A stretch of DNA of 11,547 nt. It comes from JBOHHM01 sp050725495 (GTDB lineage Bacteria; Pseudomonadota; Gammaproteobacteria; Burkholderiales; Burkholderiaceae_C). Of the stretch, positions 1 to 6,818 are shown piece after piece (position 1 is the stretch's first letter; each line of letters opens with the position of its first letter). The translations under genes and the position numbers were made by a program. Below the pieces are notes generated by a model. That model worked only from the letters and a program-made list of their open reading frames with translations. It ran no database searches and was not told where the DNA came from. The DNA is taken from assembly GCA_050725495.1 (NCBI GenBank), contig JBOHHM010000154.1, positions 1 through 11,547 of the forward strand, read 5' to 3'.

Positions 1-274
1 CCTGGTCGATCGCGGCCTGCAGCGCGCTCTGGCTTTCCTGGGCCGAGAGCTTGCTGTCGAACTGCAGCAGCTGCAGCTTGGTGCCTTTCAAGACCCCGCC
101 TTTGGCGTTGATGTCTTCGACCGCGTACTGCACATGGCTGAGCATCAGCTCGCCGACGTTGGCGAATGGGCCCGAGAGCGGGTCGATAAAGGCGATCTTG
201 AACGCCTGTTGGGCCTGGGCTGCGCCGGTAGCGAGGCAGGCGGCCAGGGCCAGGGGGGTGATGACGTGTTTCAT
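1..274 (-). CDS. Periplasmic substrate-binding protein of a branched-chain-amino-acid-type ABC transporter (N-terminal part)
   Basis: This is the first 91 codons of a leftward gene that runs off the window. ATG is at 274-272, preceded on the minus strand by AGGAG seven bases upstream. The N-terminus is a typical export signal: MKH, then a hydrophobic stretch (residues 4-19) and a likely signal peptidase I site after AQA at residue 21. LAAC at residues 10-13 resembles a lipobox but sits early, so a secreted periplasmic protein is the better reading. The mature start reads FKIAFIDPLSGPFANVGE, the characteristic opening of LivK/Peripla_BP_6 ligand-binding proteins, and is followed by an AVEDINAKGGV segment also usual in this family. 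These proteins capture amino acids, amides, urea, aromatic acids or other small acids for an ABC permease. The ligand is not readable here. It lies downstream of the TetR gene on the same strand and probably supplies the substrate of the neighbouring ligase/carboxylase pair (inference). Confidence 0.85.
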   Translation of the reverse strand, partial: MKHVITPLALAACLATGAAQAQQAFKIAFIDPLSGPFANVGELMLSHVQYAVEDINAKGGVLKGTKLQLLQFDSKLSAQESQSALQAAIDQ

Positions 275-314
275 GAGGGGACTCCTGTCGGGGGGTGAAT
301 GACGAAATGACTTT

Positions 315-327
315 GCGGCTGCGCCGC
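315..327. terminator. Small GC hairpin downstream of the TetR gene, possible weak terminator or attenuator
   Basis: GCGGC (315-319) and GCCGC (323-327) form a five-pair stem with a TGC loop. It lies about 80 bp beyond the stop codon of the leftward TetR gene. There is no U-tract, so intrinsic termination is doubtful. It may be part of the neighbouring repeat cluster rather than a terminator. Confidence 0.25.
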
Positions 328-350
328 TGCAATGACGGATGACATCAGCC

Positions 351-406
351 GGTCATGGCGCGAAGCGCCGTCATCGATGCGAAGCAAGGTCATGGAGCGA
401 AGCGGG
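351..406. repeat. Three imperfect tandem copies of a GTCATgg-GCGAAGC unit of 17-19 bp
   Basis: Three consecutive units can be aligned by eye: GGTCATGGCGCGAAGCGCC (351-369), GTCATCGATGCGAAGCAA (370-387) and GGTCATGGAGCGAAGCG (388-404). A fourth start, GGTCAT, at 405-410 runs into the TetR stop codon. The shared core is GTCAT, four to five variable bases, then GCGAAGC. From memory, interspersed intergenic repeats with cores like GTCATTGCGAGCGAAGCG occur in many bacterial genomes, and this cluster may be a degenerate relative. The array abuts the 3' end of the regulator gene. Confidence 0.5.
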
Positions 407-1039
407 TCATGCGTTTTCGCGCAGGCCGATGACGCGCCAGGCCAGTTGCGAGAGTTCGTGCACCATCTCCTCGGCCGACAGGCGGCCGTCGGGCCGGTAC
501 CAGCTGTAGAGAAAGCCCGGCAGGCTGCAGGCGGCCAGCGCGGTGATCTTGGTTTCGTTGAAATCGAACATGCCGTCGCGCCGGCCCTGCTCGAGCAGGG
601 CGCACAGGCGGTCGTAGAAATGGTTGGCCAGTTTTTTCTGGGCCTCGAGGTACCGCGGGCGGTAGACCTGGGGCTCGCGGTAGGCGAAGAAGGCCGAGGG
701 GTGATGTTCGATGGTGGCGCTGATCAGCCGCGCGATGCCTTCGGTGACCTTGACATGGGCCGGGCGCTGGTCGTCGGGCGCAAAGTCCATGGCGGTGAAG
801 CAGGCCACGGCGGGCCGCCACGACAGCGTTTCGAAGATCTCCTGCTTGTTGTGGAAGTAGTAGTAGACGAAGGGCTTGGTCACGCCGAGCTCGCGCACGA
901 TCTGCTCCATCGTGGTGTTGGCGTAGCCTTGGCTCGCGAACAGGCGTTCGGCCACCTTCAGGATGCGCTCGCGCTTTTCGTCAGTGCCGGCCGTGGCCGA
1001 TTTCTGCCGGCCGCGGGCCGCGGGGCTGGGCTTCGTCAT
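407..1039 (-). CDS. TetR/AcrR-family transcriptional regulator, probable local repressor of the ligase/carboxylase operon
   Basis: The 210-residue protein has the usual TetR length. The N-terminal helix-turn-helix lies at about residues 22-67: RERILKVAERLFASQGYANT starts helix 1, TMEQIVRELGVTKPFVYYYF is the recognition region, and HNKQEIFE follows. The C-terminal half (about 70-205) is a divergent helical ligand-binding and dimerisation domain typical of regulators of acyl-CoA and fatty-acid catabolism, but not diagnostic. A basic, Ser/Ala-rich tail of about 20 residues precedes the DNA-binding domain. The ATG at 1039-1037 has only a weak ribosome binding site; no better in-frame start is seen before the HTH. 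It is divergent from the AMP ligase gene, and the 37-bp dyad between them is a plausible operator. The effector is probably a CoA thioester or the free acid of this pathway (inference). Confidence 0.88.
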   Translation of the reverse strand: MTKPSPAARGRQKSATAGTDEKRERILKVAERLFASQGYANTTMEQIVRELGVTKPFVYYYFHNKQEIFETLSWRPAVACFTAMDFAPDDQRPAHVKVTEGIARLISATIEHHPSAFFAYREPQVYRPRYLEAQKKLANHFYDRLCALLEQGRRDGMFDFNETKITALAACSLPGFLYSWYRPDGRLSAEEMVHELSQLAWRVIGLRENA

Positions 1040-1158
1040 ACGGGTTTGTGCGGTGTCACATTCGTTATACCAATGGGTAGCATTGTTCTACCTTCAGGTA
1101 TATATTGGCAAGGCCGAACGCCCCTCAACCACCTATCGATAACCCTGAGAGTGACACG
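1040..1158. promoter_or_regulatory. Divergent intergenic control region between TetR gene and AMP-ligase gene
   Basis: This 119-bp region separates the divergent starts and is more AT-rich than its surroundings. For the leftward TetR gene there is a plausible sigma-70 promoter on the minus strand: TTGCCA at 1111-1106 and AACAAT at 1087-1082 with an 18-bp spacer. No convincing sigma-70 pair is visible for the rightward genes, although TATATT at 1101-1106 could serve as a -10. GTGTCAC (1053-1059) and GTGACAC (1151-1157) form a wider inverted pair of unknown meaning. Confidence 0.45.
1066..1102. promoter_or_regulatory. 37-bp imperfect inverted repeat, candidate TetR operator
   Basis: Two pairs of arms share the same centre (1084): TATACC (1066-1071) with GGTATA (1097-1102), and GGTAG (1076-1080) with CTACC (1088-1092). 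Thus 11 of 15 positions in each half are complementary. The element overlaps the predicted -10 of the leftward promoter and sits about 57-93 bp before the ligase start, as expected for a repressor that controls itself and its divergent operon. That the adjacent TetR protein binds it is inference. Confidence 0.5.
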
Positions 1159-2769
1159 ATGGAGACAAGCCCTACCCCCGACGTTGCGCTGCATGAAATC
1201 CTGCGCCGCCACGCGCGCGCGCAGCCCGACAAACCCGCCTATCTCTGGTATGGCCGGCCGCTGAGCTATGCCGAGCTCGACCGCGCCAGCGACGCGTTCG
1301 CGGCACGGCTGCAGGCCCTGGGCGTGGCCAAGGGCGAGCCGGTCGCGCTGTTCATGAACAACTGCCCGCAGTACGTGATGGCGCACTACGGCATCCAGAA
1401 GATCGGTGCCATCGTCTGCCCCTGCGGGCCGCTGAACAAGGAGCACGAACTCGACTACCAGCTCAATGATCTGAAGGCGCGCGTGATCGTCGCGGCCGAC
1501 CATCTGCTGCCGGTGGTCGACCGGGTGCGCAGCCGCACGGCGCTCGAGCATGTGTTCGTCGTGCGCTACGCCGAGCTGCTGCCGGATCAGCCCAGCGTCG
1601 ACGTGCCGGCCGAGCTGCGGGCCATGGCCGACCAGCCGCGCGGCATGCCCGCGGGCTGCGAGGATTTCCTGGCCGCCACGCGGACCGGCGCCACCCCGGT
1701 GCCGGTGGCGCTGGACCTCGACGATGTCGCGCTCATGACCTACACCTCGGGCACGACCGGCCTGCCCAAGGGCGCGATGCTGAGCTACCGCAACGCGCTG
1801 TTCAAGTCAGCGGCCGCGGCCAACTGCAATGGCGTCAATGCAGACGATGTGCTGCTGTCGATCGCACCGCTGTACCACATTGCCGGCATGGTGATGGGCA
1901 TCAACGTGACCATCTACACCGGCGCGACCAGCGTGCTGCTCTACCGCTTCGACCCGCTGGCGGCGCTGCAGGCCATTGCGCGCCACCGCGTGAGCTGGTG
2001 GTACAGCATCGCACCGATGAATGTCGCGGCCATGCAGGTGCCCGGCGCGCAGGACTTTGACCTGTCGAGCCTGCGCATGAACCCGGTCACCAGCTTCGGC
2101 ATCACGTTCACCGAAGCGCTGGCCCGGCAGTGGCGCGGCTATGCGACCCATTGCACCTCGTTCGAGGCTTCCTACGGCCTGAGCGAAACCCACACGGTGG
2201 ACACCTACATGCCGCACGACGCGATCCGCTGGGGCGCGCACGGCAAGGCGATTCCGGGCAACGAGATCCGCATCCTCGACCCCGACACCGGCGCGCCGCT
2301 GCCCGCCGGCGAGGTCGGCGAAATCGTGCTGAAAAGCGCCGGGGTGTTCAAGGGCTACTGGAACAAGCCCGAGGCCACCACCCAGACCCTGCGCGACGGC
2401 TGGGTCCACACCGGCGACATGGGCAAGATGGACGCCGACGGCTACCTGACCTTCATCGGCCGCTTCAAGGAAATGATCAAGGTTTCGGGCTACAGCGTGT
2501 TTCCCGAAGAGGTGGAATCCATCCTGATCAAGCACCCGGCCGTGGCCCAGGCGGCCGTGATCGGCGCGCCCGACCCCGACAAGGGCGAGGTGGTCAAGGC
2601 CTTCGTCGTGCTCAAGCCCGGCCAGAGCGTCGATGCGGCGGCGCTCGTGGCCTGGTCGCGCGAGAACATGGCGCAGTATAAGGCGCCGCGCGAGGTCAGC
2701 TTCATCGATGCGCTGCCCGCCACCGGCGCGGGCAAGGTGCTGCGCCGCTTGCTTAAGGACCCAGCCTGA
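1159..2769 (+). CDS. AMP-forming acyl-CoA synthetase (class I adenylate-forming enzyme)
   Basis: The protein (536 residues) activates a carboxylic acid with ATP to an acyl-adenylate and transfers it to CoA. Family landmarks are present in order: the phosphate-binding loop TYTSGTTGLPKG (194-205), YGLSETH (339-345, the A5 motif), GWVHTGD with the ribose-binding Asp420, the hinge region GRFKEMIKVSGY (434-445) followed by FPEEVE, and GKVLRRLL with the catalytic Lys526 near the C-terminus. Length and layout fit medium/long-chain or aromatic acyl-CoA ligases; the acid is not identifiable. ATG at 1159 is preferred: GAGAG lies about nine bases upstream, and homology to N-terminal 'LHEILRRHARAQPDKPA' begins soon after. 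A TTG at 1105 in the same frame would put coding sequence against the operator. The stop TGA shares its last base with the ATG of the carboxylase gene, so the two are probably translationally coupled. Confidence 0.9.
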   Translation: METSPTPDVALHEILRRHARAQPDKPAYLWYGRPLSYAELDRASDAFAARLQALGVAKGEPVALFMNNCPQYVMAHYGIQKIGAIVCPCGPLNKEHELDYQLNDLKARVIVAADHLLPVVDRVRSRTALEHVFVVRYAELLPDQPSVDVPAELRAMADQPRGMPAGCEDFLAATRTGATPVPVALDLDDVALMTYTSGTTGLPKGAMLSYRNALFKSAAAANCNGVNADDVLLSIAPLYHIAGMVMGINVTIYTGATSVLLYRFDPLAALQAIARHRVSWWYSIAPMNVAAMQVPGAQDFDLSSLRMNPVTSFGITFTEALARQWRGYATHCTSFEASYGLSETHTVDTYMPHDAIRWGAHGKAIPGNEIRILDPDTGAPLPAGEVGEIVLKSAGVFKGYWNKPEATTQTLRDGWVHTGDMGKMDADGYLTFIGRFKEMIKVSGYSVFPEEVESILIKHPAVAQAAVIGAPDPDKGEVVKAFVVLKPGQSVDAAALVAWSRENMAQYKAPREVSFIDALPATGAGKVLRRLLKDPA

Positions 2770-5700
2770 TGTTCAAGAAGATCCTGATTGCGAACCGTGG
2801 CGAGATCGCGCTGCGACTGGTCCGCGCTGCCCACGACATGGGCGTTCGCTGTGTGGCTGTCTATGCGCAGGACGACGCCCAGGCGCTGCATGCGCGCCGG
2901 GCCGATGAGGCACTGGCGCTGGACGCTACCGGCCCTGCAGCCTACCTCGATATCGGCCGCATCCTGGCGCTGGCACGGCAAGCCGGCTGCGATGCGGTGC
3001 ATCCGGGTTATGGCTTCATGAGCGAGCGTGCCGACTTCGCGCAGGCCTGCGCCGATGCCGGCATCACCTTCATCGGCCCGACGGTCGAGCAGCTGGTGCT
3101 GTTTGGCGACAAGGCCCGCGCCCGCGCGCTCGCCCAGCAGTGCGGCGTGCCGTTGATGCCGGGCAGTCAGGGCGAGGTGAGTTTGGAGCAGGCCCAGGCC
3201 TTCTTCGCCGCGCAGCGCGGCGCTGGCGTGATGATCAAGGCCATCGGCGGCGGCGGCGGCCGCGGCATGCGCGCCGTGCTCGACGCCAGCGATCTGCCTG
3301 AGGCCTATGCGCGCTGCGTGTCCGAAGCGCGCGCGGCCTTTGGCGTGGACGGCGTCTATATCGAGCGCCTGATGACGCGCGCCCGCCACATCGAGGTCCA
3401 GATCATTGGCGATGGCGCCCAGGTGATGTCGCTGGGAGAGCGCGAGTGTTCGCTGCAGCGGCGCTTCCAGAAGCTGGTCGAGATCGCTCCCAGCCCTTCG
3501 TTGCCCGACGCGCTGCGCCAGCAGATCACGCAAGCGGCATTGAAGCTTGCGCAGGCGGTCAACTACCGCAGCTTGGGAACCTTCGAGTTTCTGGTCGATG
3601 AAGACTCGCAGGATCTGCCCTATGTCTTCATCGAAGCCAATCCGCGGCTGCAGGTGGAGCACACCGTCACCGAAGAAGTGACCGGCCTGGACCTGGTGCA
3701 GCTGCAGATCGCGGTGGCCGCCGGCCAGAGCCTGGCGGCGCTCGGGCTCAACCCGGCGCAGCCGCCGCGCGCCCAGGGCTATGCCGTGCAGTGGCGCATC
3801 AATGCGGAGACGCTGGACGCGCAGGGCCAGGCCAAGCCTTCGGGCGGCGCGCTCACGCAGTTCGAGTTGCCGTCCGGCCCGGGCATCCGGGTCGACACGC
3901 ACGGCTACAGCGGCTGCATCCCTTCGCCGCACTACGACACGCTGCTGGCCAAGCTGATCGTGCACTCGCGCAGTGCCCACTTTGCCGACGCGGCCCGGCG
4001 CGCCCGCCGTGCGCTCGACGAATGCCAGATCGATGGCATGGCCACCAACCTGTCGCTGCTGCAGGCGCTGGGCGCGCGCCCCGAGTTTGAGGCGCAGCAG
4101 GTGCACACGCGCTTCGTGGAGGCGCACCTACCGGACCTGCTGCAGGTTTGCGCGTCCATCGACCAGCGCAATGCTACAAAAAATATAGCTCCTGGTGTCC
4201 ATAAAACAAGGGCTACAGCATCATTCGGCGTTCCATCGGAGCCGGACGACGCCGGCCTCGATGCGGTGCGTGCGCCGATGCCCGCCAAGCTGGTCCAGCT
4301 CGATGTGGCGGTGGGCGACGTCGTGCCGGCCGGTGGTCAGATCGCGGTGCTGGAAGCCATGAAGATGGAGCACCTGCTGCTGGCCCATGCCGCCGGTCGC
4401 GTCGTGGACATCCGCGCCGCGCTCGGGGACTACCTCAGCGAGGGCCAGCCCCTGGTCTTGCTGGAGGCCATGGAGATCGCCGCCGAGCTCGCGCAGACGG
4501 CACACAGCGCTGACCTCGATCAGATTCGACCCGATCTGCAGCGCGTCATTGACCGCCATGCGTTCACGCTCGACGCCAAGCGCCCCGAAGCTGTGACACG
4601 ACGCCACCGGGCCGGCCACCGCACGGCGCGCGAAAACATCGCCGACCTGTGCGACCTGGCGCAAGCCCCTCACAGCTTCATCGAGTACGGCGCGCTGGCG
4701 ATTGCAGCGCAGACGCGCCGCCGCACGCTGGACGACCTGATCGCCAACACGCCGGCCGATGGCATGGTGACGGGCATAGGCAGCGTCAACGCCGGCCTGT
4801 TTGGCGCTGAGGCATCGCGCTGCGTGGTCATGTCCTACGATTACACGGTGCTGGCCGGCACGCAGGGCATGCGCAACCACCACAAGACCGACCGCATGCT
4901 GGGCCTGGCGCACCAGCTCAAGCTGCCGCTCGTGCTGTTCGCCGAAGGCGGCGGCGGACGTCCCGGCGACACCGATATGCCCCTCGTGGCCGGGCTGAAC
5001 AACCACACCTTCAGCAGCTTTGCCGCGCTGTCGGGCAAGGTGCCGGTGGTGGGCATCGTGTCGGGCCGCTGCTTCGCCGGCAATGCCGCGTTGCTGGGCT
5101 GCGCTGACGCGATCATTGCCACCGAGGACAGCAACATCGGCATGAGCGGCCCGGCCATGATCGAGGGCGGCGGGCTGGGAAGCTTCAAGCCCGAGCAGAT
5201 TGGCCCCAGCGGCGTGCAGTCCGGCAATGGCGTGATCGACATCCTGGTCAAGGATGAAGCCGCGGCGGTGCATGCGGCCAAGCGCTACCTGTCGTATTTT
5301 CAGGGGCCGATCGACGCATCGGTGCAGCCATGGACCTGTGCCGACCAGCGCGAGCTGCGTCATGCGGTGCCCGAGAACCGTTTGCGCGTGTACGACGTGC
5401 GCACCGTGATGCGCCAGCTGGTGGATCACGATTCGCTGCTGGAGCTGCGTGCGGGTTTTGGCGCCGGCATCCTCACGGCGCTGGCCCGCATAGAGGGCCG
5501 CCCGGTCGGGATTCTCGCCAACAATCCCAAGCATCTGGGCGGCGCCATCGATGTGGATGCCGCAGACAAGGCAGCGCGCTTCATGCAGCTGTGCAATGCG
5601 CATGGCCTGCCGATTGTTTCCCTGACCGACACGCCGGGCTTCATGGTCGGCCCCGACATCGAGGCCCAGGCCCAGGTGCGCCATGTCTGCCGCATGTTCG

Positions 5701-6095
5701 TGGTGGCCGCCCACCTGAGCGTGCCCTTCTTTGCCGTGGTGCTGCGCAAGGGCTATGGCCTGGGCGCGCAGGCCATGACGGCCGGTGGCTTCGACGCCCC
5801 GGTGTTCACCGTCGCCTGGCCGACCGGCGAGTTCGGCGCCATGGGGCTCGAAGGCGCAGTCAAGCTCGGCTATCGCAAGGAGCTGGAGGCCGTAGCCGCA
5901 GGCCCCGAGCGCGAGGCGCTGTACAAGAAGCTGGTGGACCAGCAGTACGACAGCGGCCAGGCCATCAACATGGCGGCCACGCTGGAGATCGACGCGGTGA
6001 TCGACCCGGCCGAGACCCGCAGCTGGCTAGTGCGCGGCCTGGCGTCGGCGACGCAGGTCGCAGCGCCACAGGCGCGGTTTGTCGACACCTGGTGA
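2769..6095 (+). CDS. Single-chain biotin-dependent acyl-CoA carboxylase (BC-BCCP-CT fusion)
   Basis: One 1108-residue polypeptide carries all three activities. The biotin carboxylase region (about 1-450) starts with KKILIANRGEIALRLVRA, has the ATP-grasp glycine loop MIKAIGGGGGRGM (155-167) and the active-site strand FIEANPRLQVEH (287-298; Glu289, Asn291, Arg293, Glu297). The biotin carrier domain (about 500-570) has EAMKMEH, with Lys532 as the biotinylation site. The carboxyltransferase region (about 590-1108) has GGGGRPGD (727-734), a TDTPGFMVGPDIE segment and GAMGLEGAV (1023-1031). The order matches the single-chain long-chain acyl-CoA carboxylase class described in mycobacteria and Rhodopseudomonas, rather than the usual two-subunit AccA3/PccA plus PccB enzymes. 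It carboxylates an acyl-CoA with bicarbonate and ATP; the chain length is not predictable. It overlaps the ligase gene by one base. The linker at about residues 468-485 is encoded by an AT-rich repeat-like insert. ATG at 2769 is fixed by the KILIANRGE start. Confidence 0.92.
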   Translation: MFKKILIANRGEIALRLVRAAHDMGVRCVAVYAQDDAQALHARRADEALALDATGPAAYLDIGRILALARQAGCDAVHPGYGFMSERADFAQACADAGITFIGPTVEQLVLFGDKARARALAQQCGVPLMPGSQGEVSLEQAQAFFAAQRGAGVMIKAIGGGGGRGMRAVLDASDLPEAYARCVSEARAAFGVDGVYIERLMTRARHIEVQIIGDGAQVMSLGERECSLQRRFQKLVEIAPSPSLPDALRQQITQAALKLAQAVNYRSLGTFEFLVDEDSQDLPYVFIEANPRLQVEHTVTEEVTGLDLVQLQIAVAAGQSLAALGLNPAQPPRAQGYAVQWRINAETLDAQGQAKPSGGALTQFELPSGPGIRVDTHGYSGCIPSPHYDTLLAKLIVHSRSAHFADAARRARRALDECQIDGMATNLSLLQALGARPEFEAQQVHTRFVEAHLPDLLQVCASIDQRNATKNIAPGVHKTRATASFGVPSEPDDAGLDAVRAPMPAKLVQLDVAVGDVVPAGGQIAVLEAMKMEHLLLAHAAGRVVDIRAALGDYLSEGQPLVLLEAMEIAAELAQTAHSADLDQIRPDLQRVIDRHAFTLDAKRPEAVTRRHRAGHRTARENIADLCDLAQAPHSFIEYGALAIAAQTRRRTLDDLIANTPADGMVTGIGSVNAGLFGAEASRCVVMSYDYTVLAGTQGMRNHHKTDRMLGLAHQLKLPLVLFAEGGGGRPGDTDMPLVAGLNNHTFSSFAALSGKVPVVGIVSGRCFAGNAALLGCADAIIATEDSNIGMSGPAMIEGGGLGSFKPEQIGPSGVQSGNGVIDILVKDEAAAVHAAKRYLSYFQGPIDASVQPWTCADQRELRHAVPENRLRVYDVRTVMRQLVDHDSLLELRAGFGAGILTALARIEGRPVGILANNPKHLGGAIDVDAADKAARFMQLCNAHGLPIVSLTDTPGFMVGPDIEAQAQVRHVCRMFVVAAHLSVPFFAVVLRKGYGLGAQAMTAGGFDAPVFTVAWPTGEFGAMGLEGAVKLGYRKELEAVAAGPEREALYKKLVDQQYDSGQAINMAATLEIDAVIDPAETRSWLVRGLASATQVAAPQARFVDTW
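4171..4222 (+). repeat. AT-rich repeat-like insert in the carboxylase linker
   Basis: Within 4171-4220 only 20 of 50 bases are G or C, against clearly GC-rich flanks. It contains a run of six A (4178-4183), AATATAGCTCC, and a partial dyad AGCTCCTG (4188-4195) with CAAGGGCT (4207-4214), which pair at six of eight positions around GTGTCCATAAAA. From memory, short interspersed repeats with the pattern ATAGCTgctagcgctt-tcca-aagcgctagagc are abundant in Comamonadaceae genomes, and this segment resembles a decayed copy. It stays in frame and encodes NATKNIAPGVHKTRATAS between the carboxylase and carrier domains, where a flexible linker tolerates extra residues. Confidence 0.5.
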
Positions 6096-6110
6096 GCCCG
6101 CGGCACGGGC
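6096..6110. terminator. Short GC hairpin between convergent genes, weak terminator candidate
   Basis: GCCCG (6096-6100) and CGGGC (6106-6110) can pair around CGGCA. It sits in the 21-bp gap between the convergent carboxylase and RutR-like genes, where a bidirectional terminator would be expected. The stem is only five pairs and no T-run follows on either strand, so support is positional. Confidence 0.3.
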
Positions 6111-6116
6111 CTCGGC

Positions 6117-6818
6117 CTATTCCTGCTCGGTCTGCAGGCCGCTGAGCACCAGCTGCGTGATCAGCGCCTGCGCATCGTCGTAGTCCTGAGGCTCCAGGCG
6201 GGGCTTGCCCAGCAGCAGCGCGAACTGCGGCTCGAGATCGGCATAGGCCTGGGTCACGGCCCAGATCGTGAACATCAGGTGCGTGAAGTTGAGCTTGGCG
6301 ATGCGGCCCTGGCGGGCCCAGCGTTCGAAGGCGCGCACCTCGGTCTTGAGCAGCGGGGCCACCTGGCTGGCGATCGCGTCCGCATAGCGCGGCGCGCCGG
6401 CGATCACCTCCATGGTGAACACCTTGGCGCCATCGGGCCGCTCGCGCGAGGAGCGCAGCTTGGCCGCGATGTACTCGCGCAGCGCCTGCTCGGGGTCGTC
6501 GTGCTGCGACAGCGCGCCCAGGCCGGCCAGCCATTGCGCCAGCACATCGTCGAGCACGCGCCGGTACAGCTGTCCCTTGCTCGGAAAGTTGTAGAGCAGG
6601 TTGTGGCGGCTGATGCCCACCGCCGCGGCAATGCTCTCCAGCGAGGTGCCTTCGTAGCCGAACTGCGCGAACTGCCGCTCGGCCTCGCGCAGGATCAGCT
6701 GCTCCTTCTGCAGGCGCGCCGCTGCGCGGGGCACCCGCTGGGGCGCGCCGGGTTGCTCGGTCGTGCCGCGATCGACGGCGATGGCGGCGCTGGACTTCTT
6801 TTTCAGGGCTTGGGTCAT
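6117..6818 (-). CDS. rutR: RutR-like TetR-family regulator of pyrimidine catabolism
   Basis: The 233-residue protein aligns by eye with E. coli RutR along most of its length. The HTH lies at about residues 43-86 (LREAERQFAQFGYEGTSLES then ISRHNLLYNFPSKGQLY). The C-terminal YcdC-type domain keeps LREYIAAKLRSSRERP, FTMEVIAGAPRY and LMFTIWAVTQAYADLEPQ. E. coli has NLLYYFPSK; this protein has Asn at the second Tyr. RutR binds uracil or thymine and releases DNA. The N-terminal extension of about 35 residues, Ala/Lys rich, is longer than in E. coli. The ATG at 6818-6816 is chosen because a longer reading (to 6992) would run through the operators and looks non-protein-like; the ribosome binding site is weak. 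It is divergent from preT and probably represses it and itself when pyrimidine is absent (inference from family and operators). Confidence 0.85.
   Translation of the reverse strand: MTQALKKKSSAAIAVDRGTTEQPGAPQRVPRAAARLQKEQLILREAERQFAQFGYEGTSLESIAAAVGISRHNLLYNFPSKGQLYRRVLDDVLAQWLAGLGALSQHDDPEQALREYIAAKLRSSRERPDGAKVFTMEVIAGAPRYADAIASQVAPLLKTEVRAFERWARQGRIAKLNFTHLMFTIWAVTQAYADLEPQFALLLGKPRLEPQDYDDAQALITQLVLSGLQTEQE

Larger units (their letters stand above)
275..406. other. 132-bp spacer between TetR gene and binding-protein gene, with hairpin and short repeats
   Basis: This spacer separates two leftward genes. It holds the ribosome binding site of the binding protein, a small GC hairpin (315-327) and imperfect tandem repeats (351-406). 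No separate coding sequence is supported. The hairpin has no T-run on either side, so read-through from the TetR gene into the binding-protein gene cannot be excluded. I see no convincing sigma-70 promoter in it. Confidence 0.5.

Noticed and set aside
351..410. Possible CRISPR-like array
   Set aside because: The units are short, imperfect and contiguous with no spacers, and no cas genes are present.
1053..1157. Distant inverted pair GTGTCAC/GTGACAC flanking the divergent intergenic region
   Set aside because: Seven-base arms nearly 100 bp apart are common by chance, and one lies at the ligase ribosome binding region; noted but not claimed as a site.
1105..1158. Upstream TTG start that adds 18 residues to the AMP ligase
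   Set aside because: The extra residues show no family similarity, TTG has no ribosome binding site, and it lies against the operator; ATG at 1159 is better placed.
332..1264. Rightward open frame antisense to the TetR gene
   Set aside because: The TetR reading on the other strand has a clear HTH, whereas this frame has no domain and runs across the divergent promoter region.
2490..4127. Long leftward open frame of about 545 codons antisense to the ligase and carboxylase
   Set aside because: The translation is low-complexity and rich in Arg, Ala, His and Gln without recognisable domains, and it mirrors strongly supported genes on the plus strand. Such frames are expected in high-GC DNA.
4221..5714. 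Long leftward open frame of about 497 codons antisense to the carboxyltransferase domain
   Set aside because: It has no domain signature or ribosome binding site and is a shadow of the GC-rich third-position pattern of the carboxylase gene.
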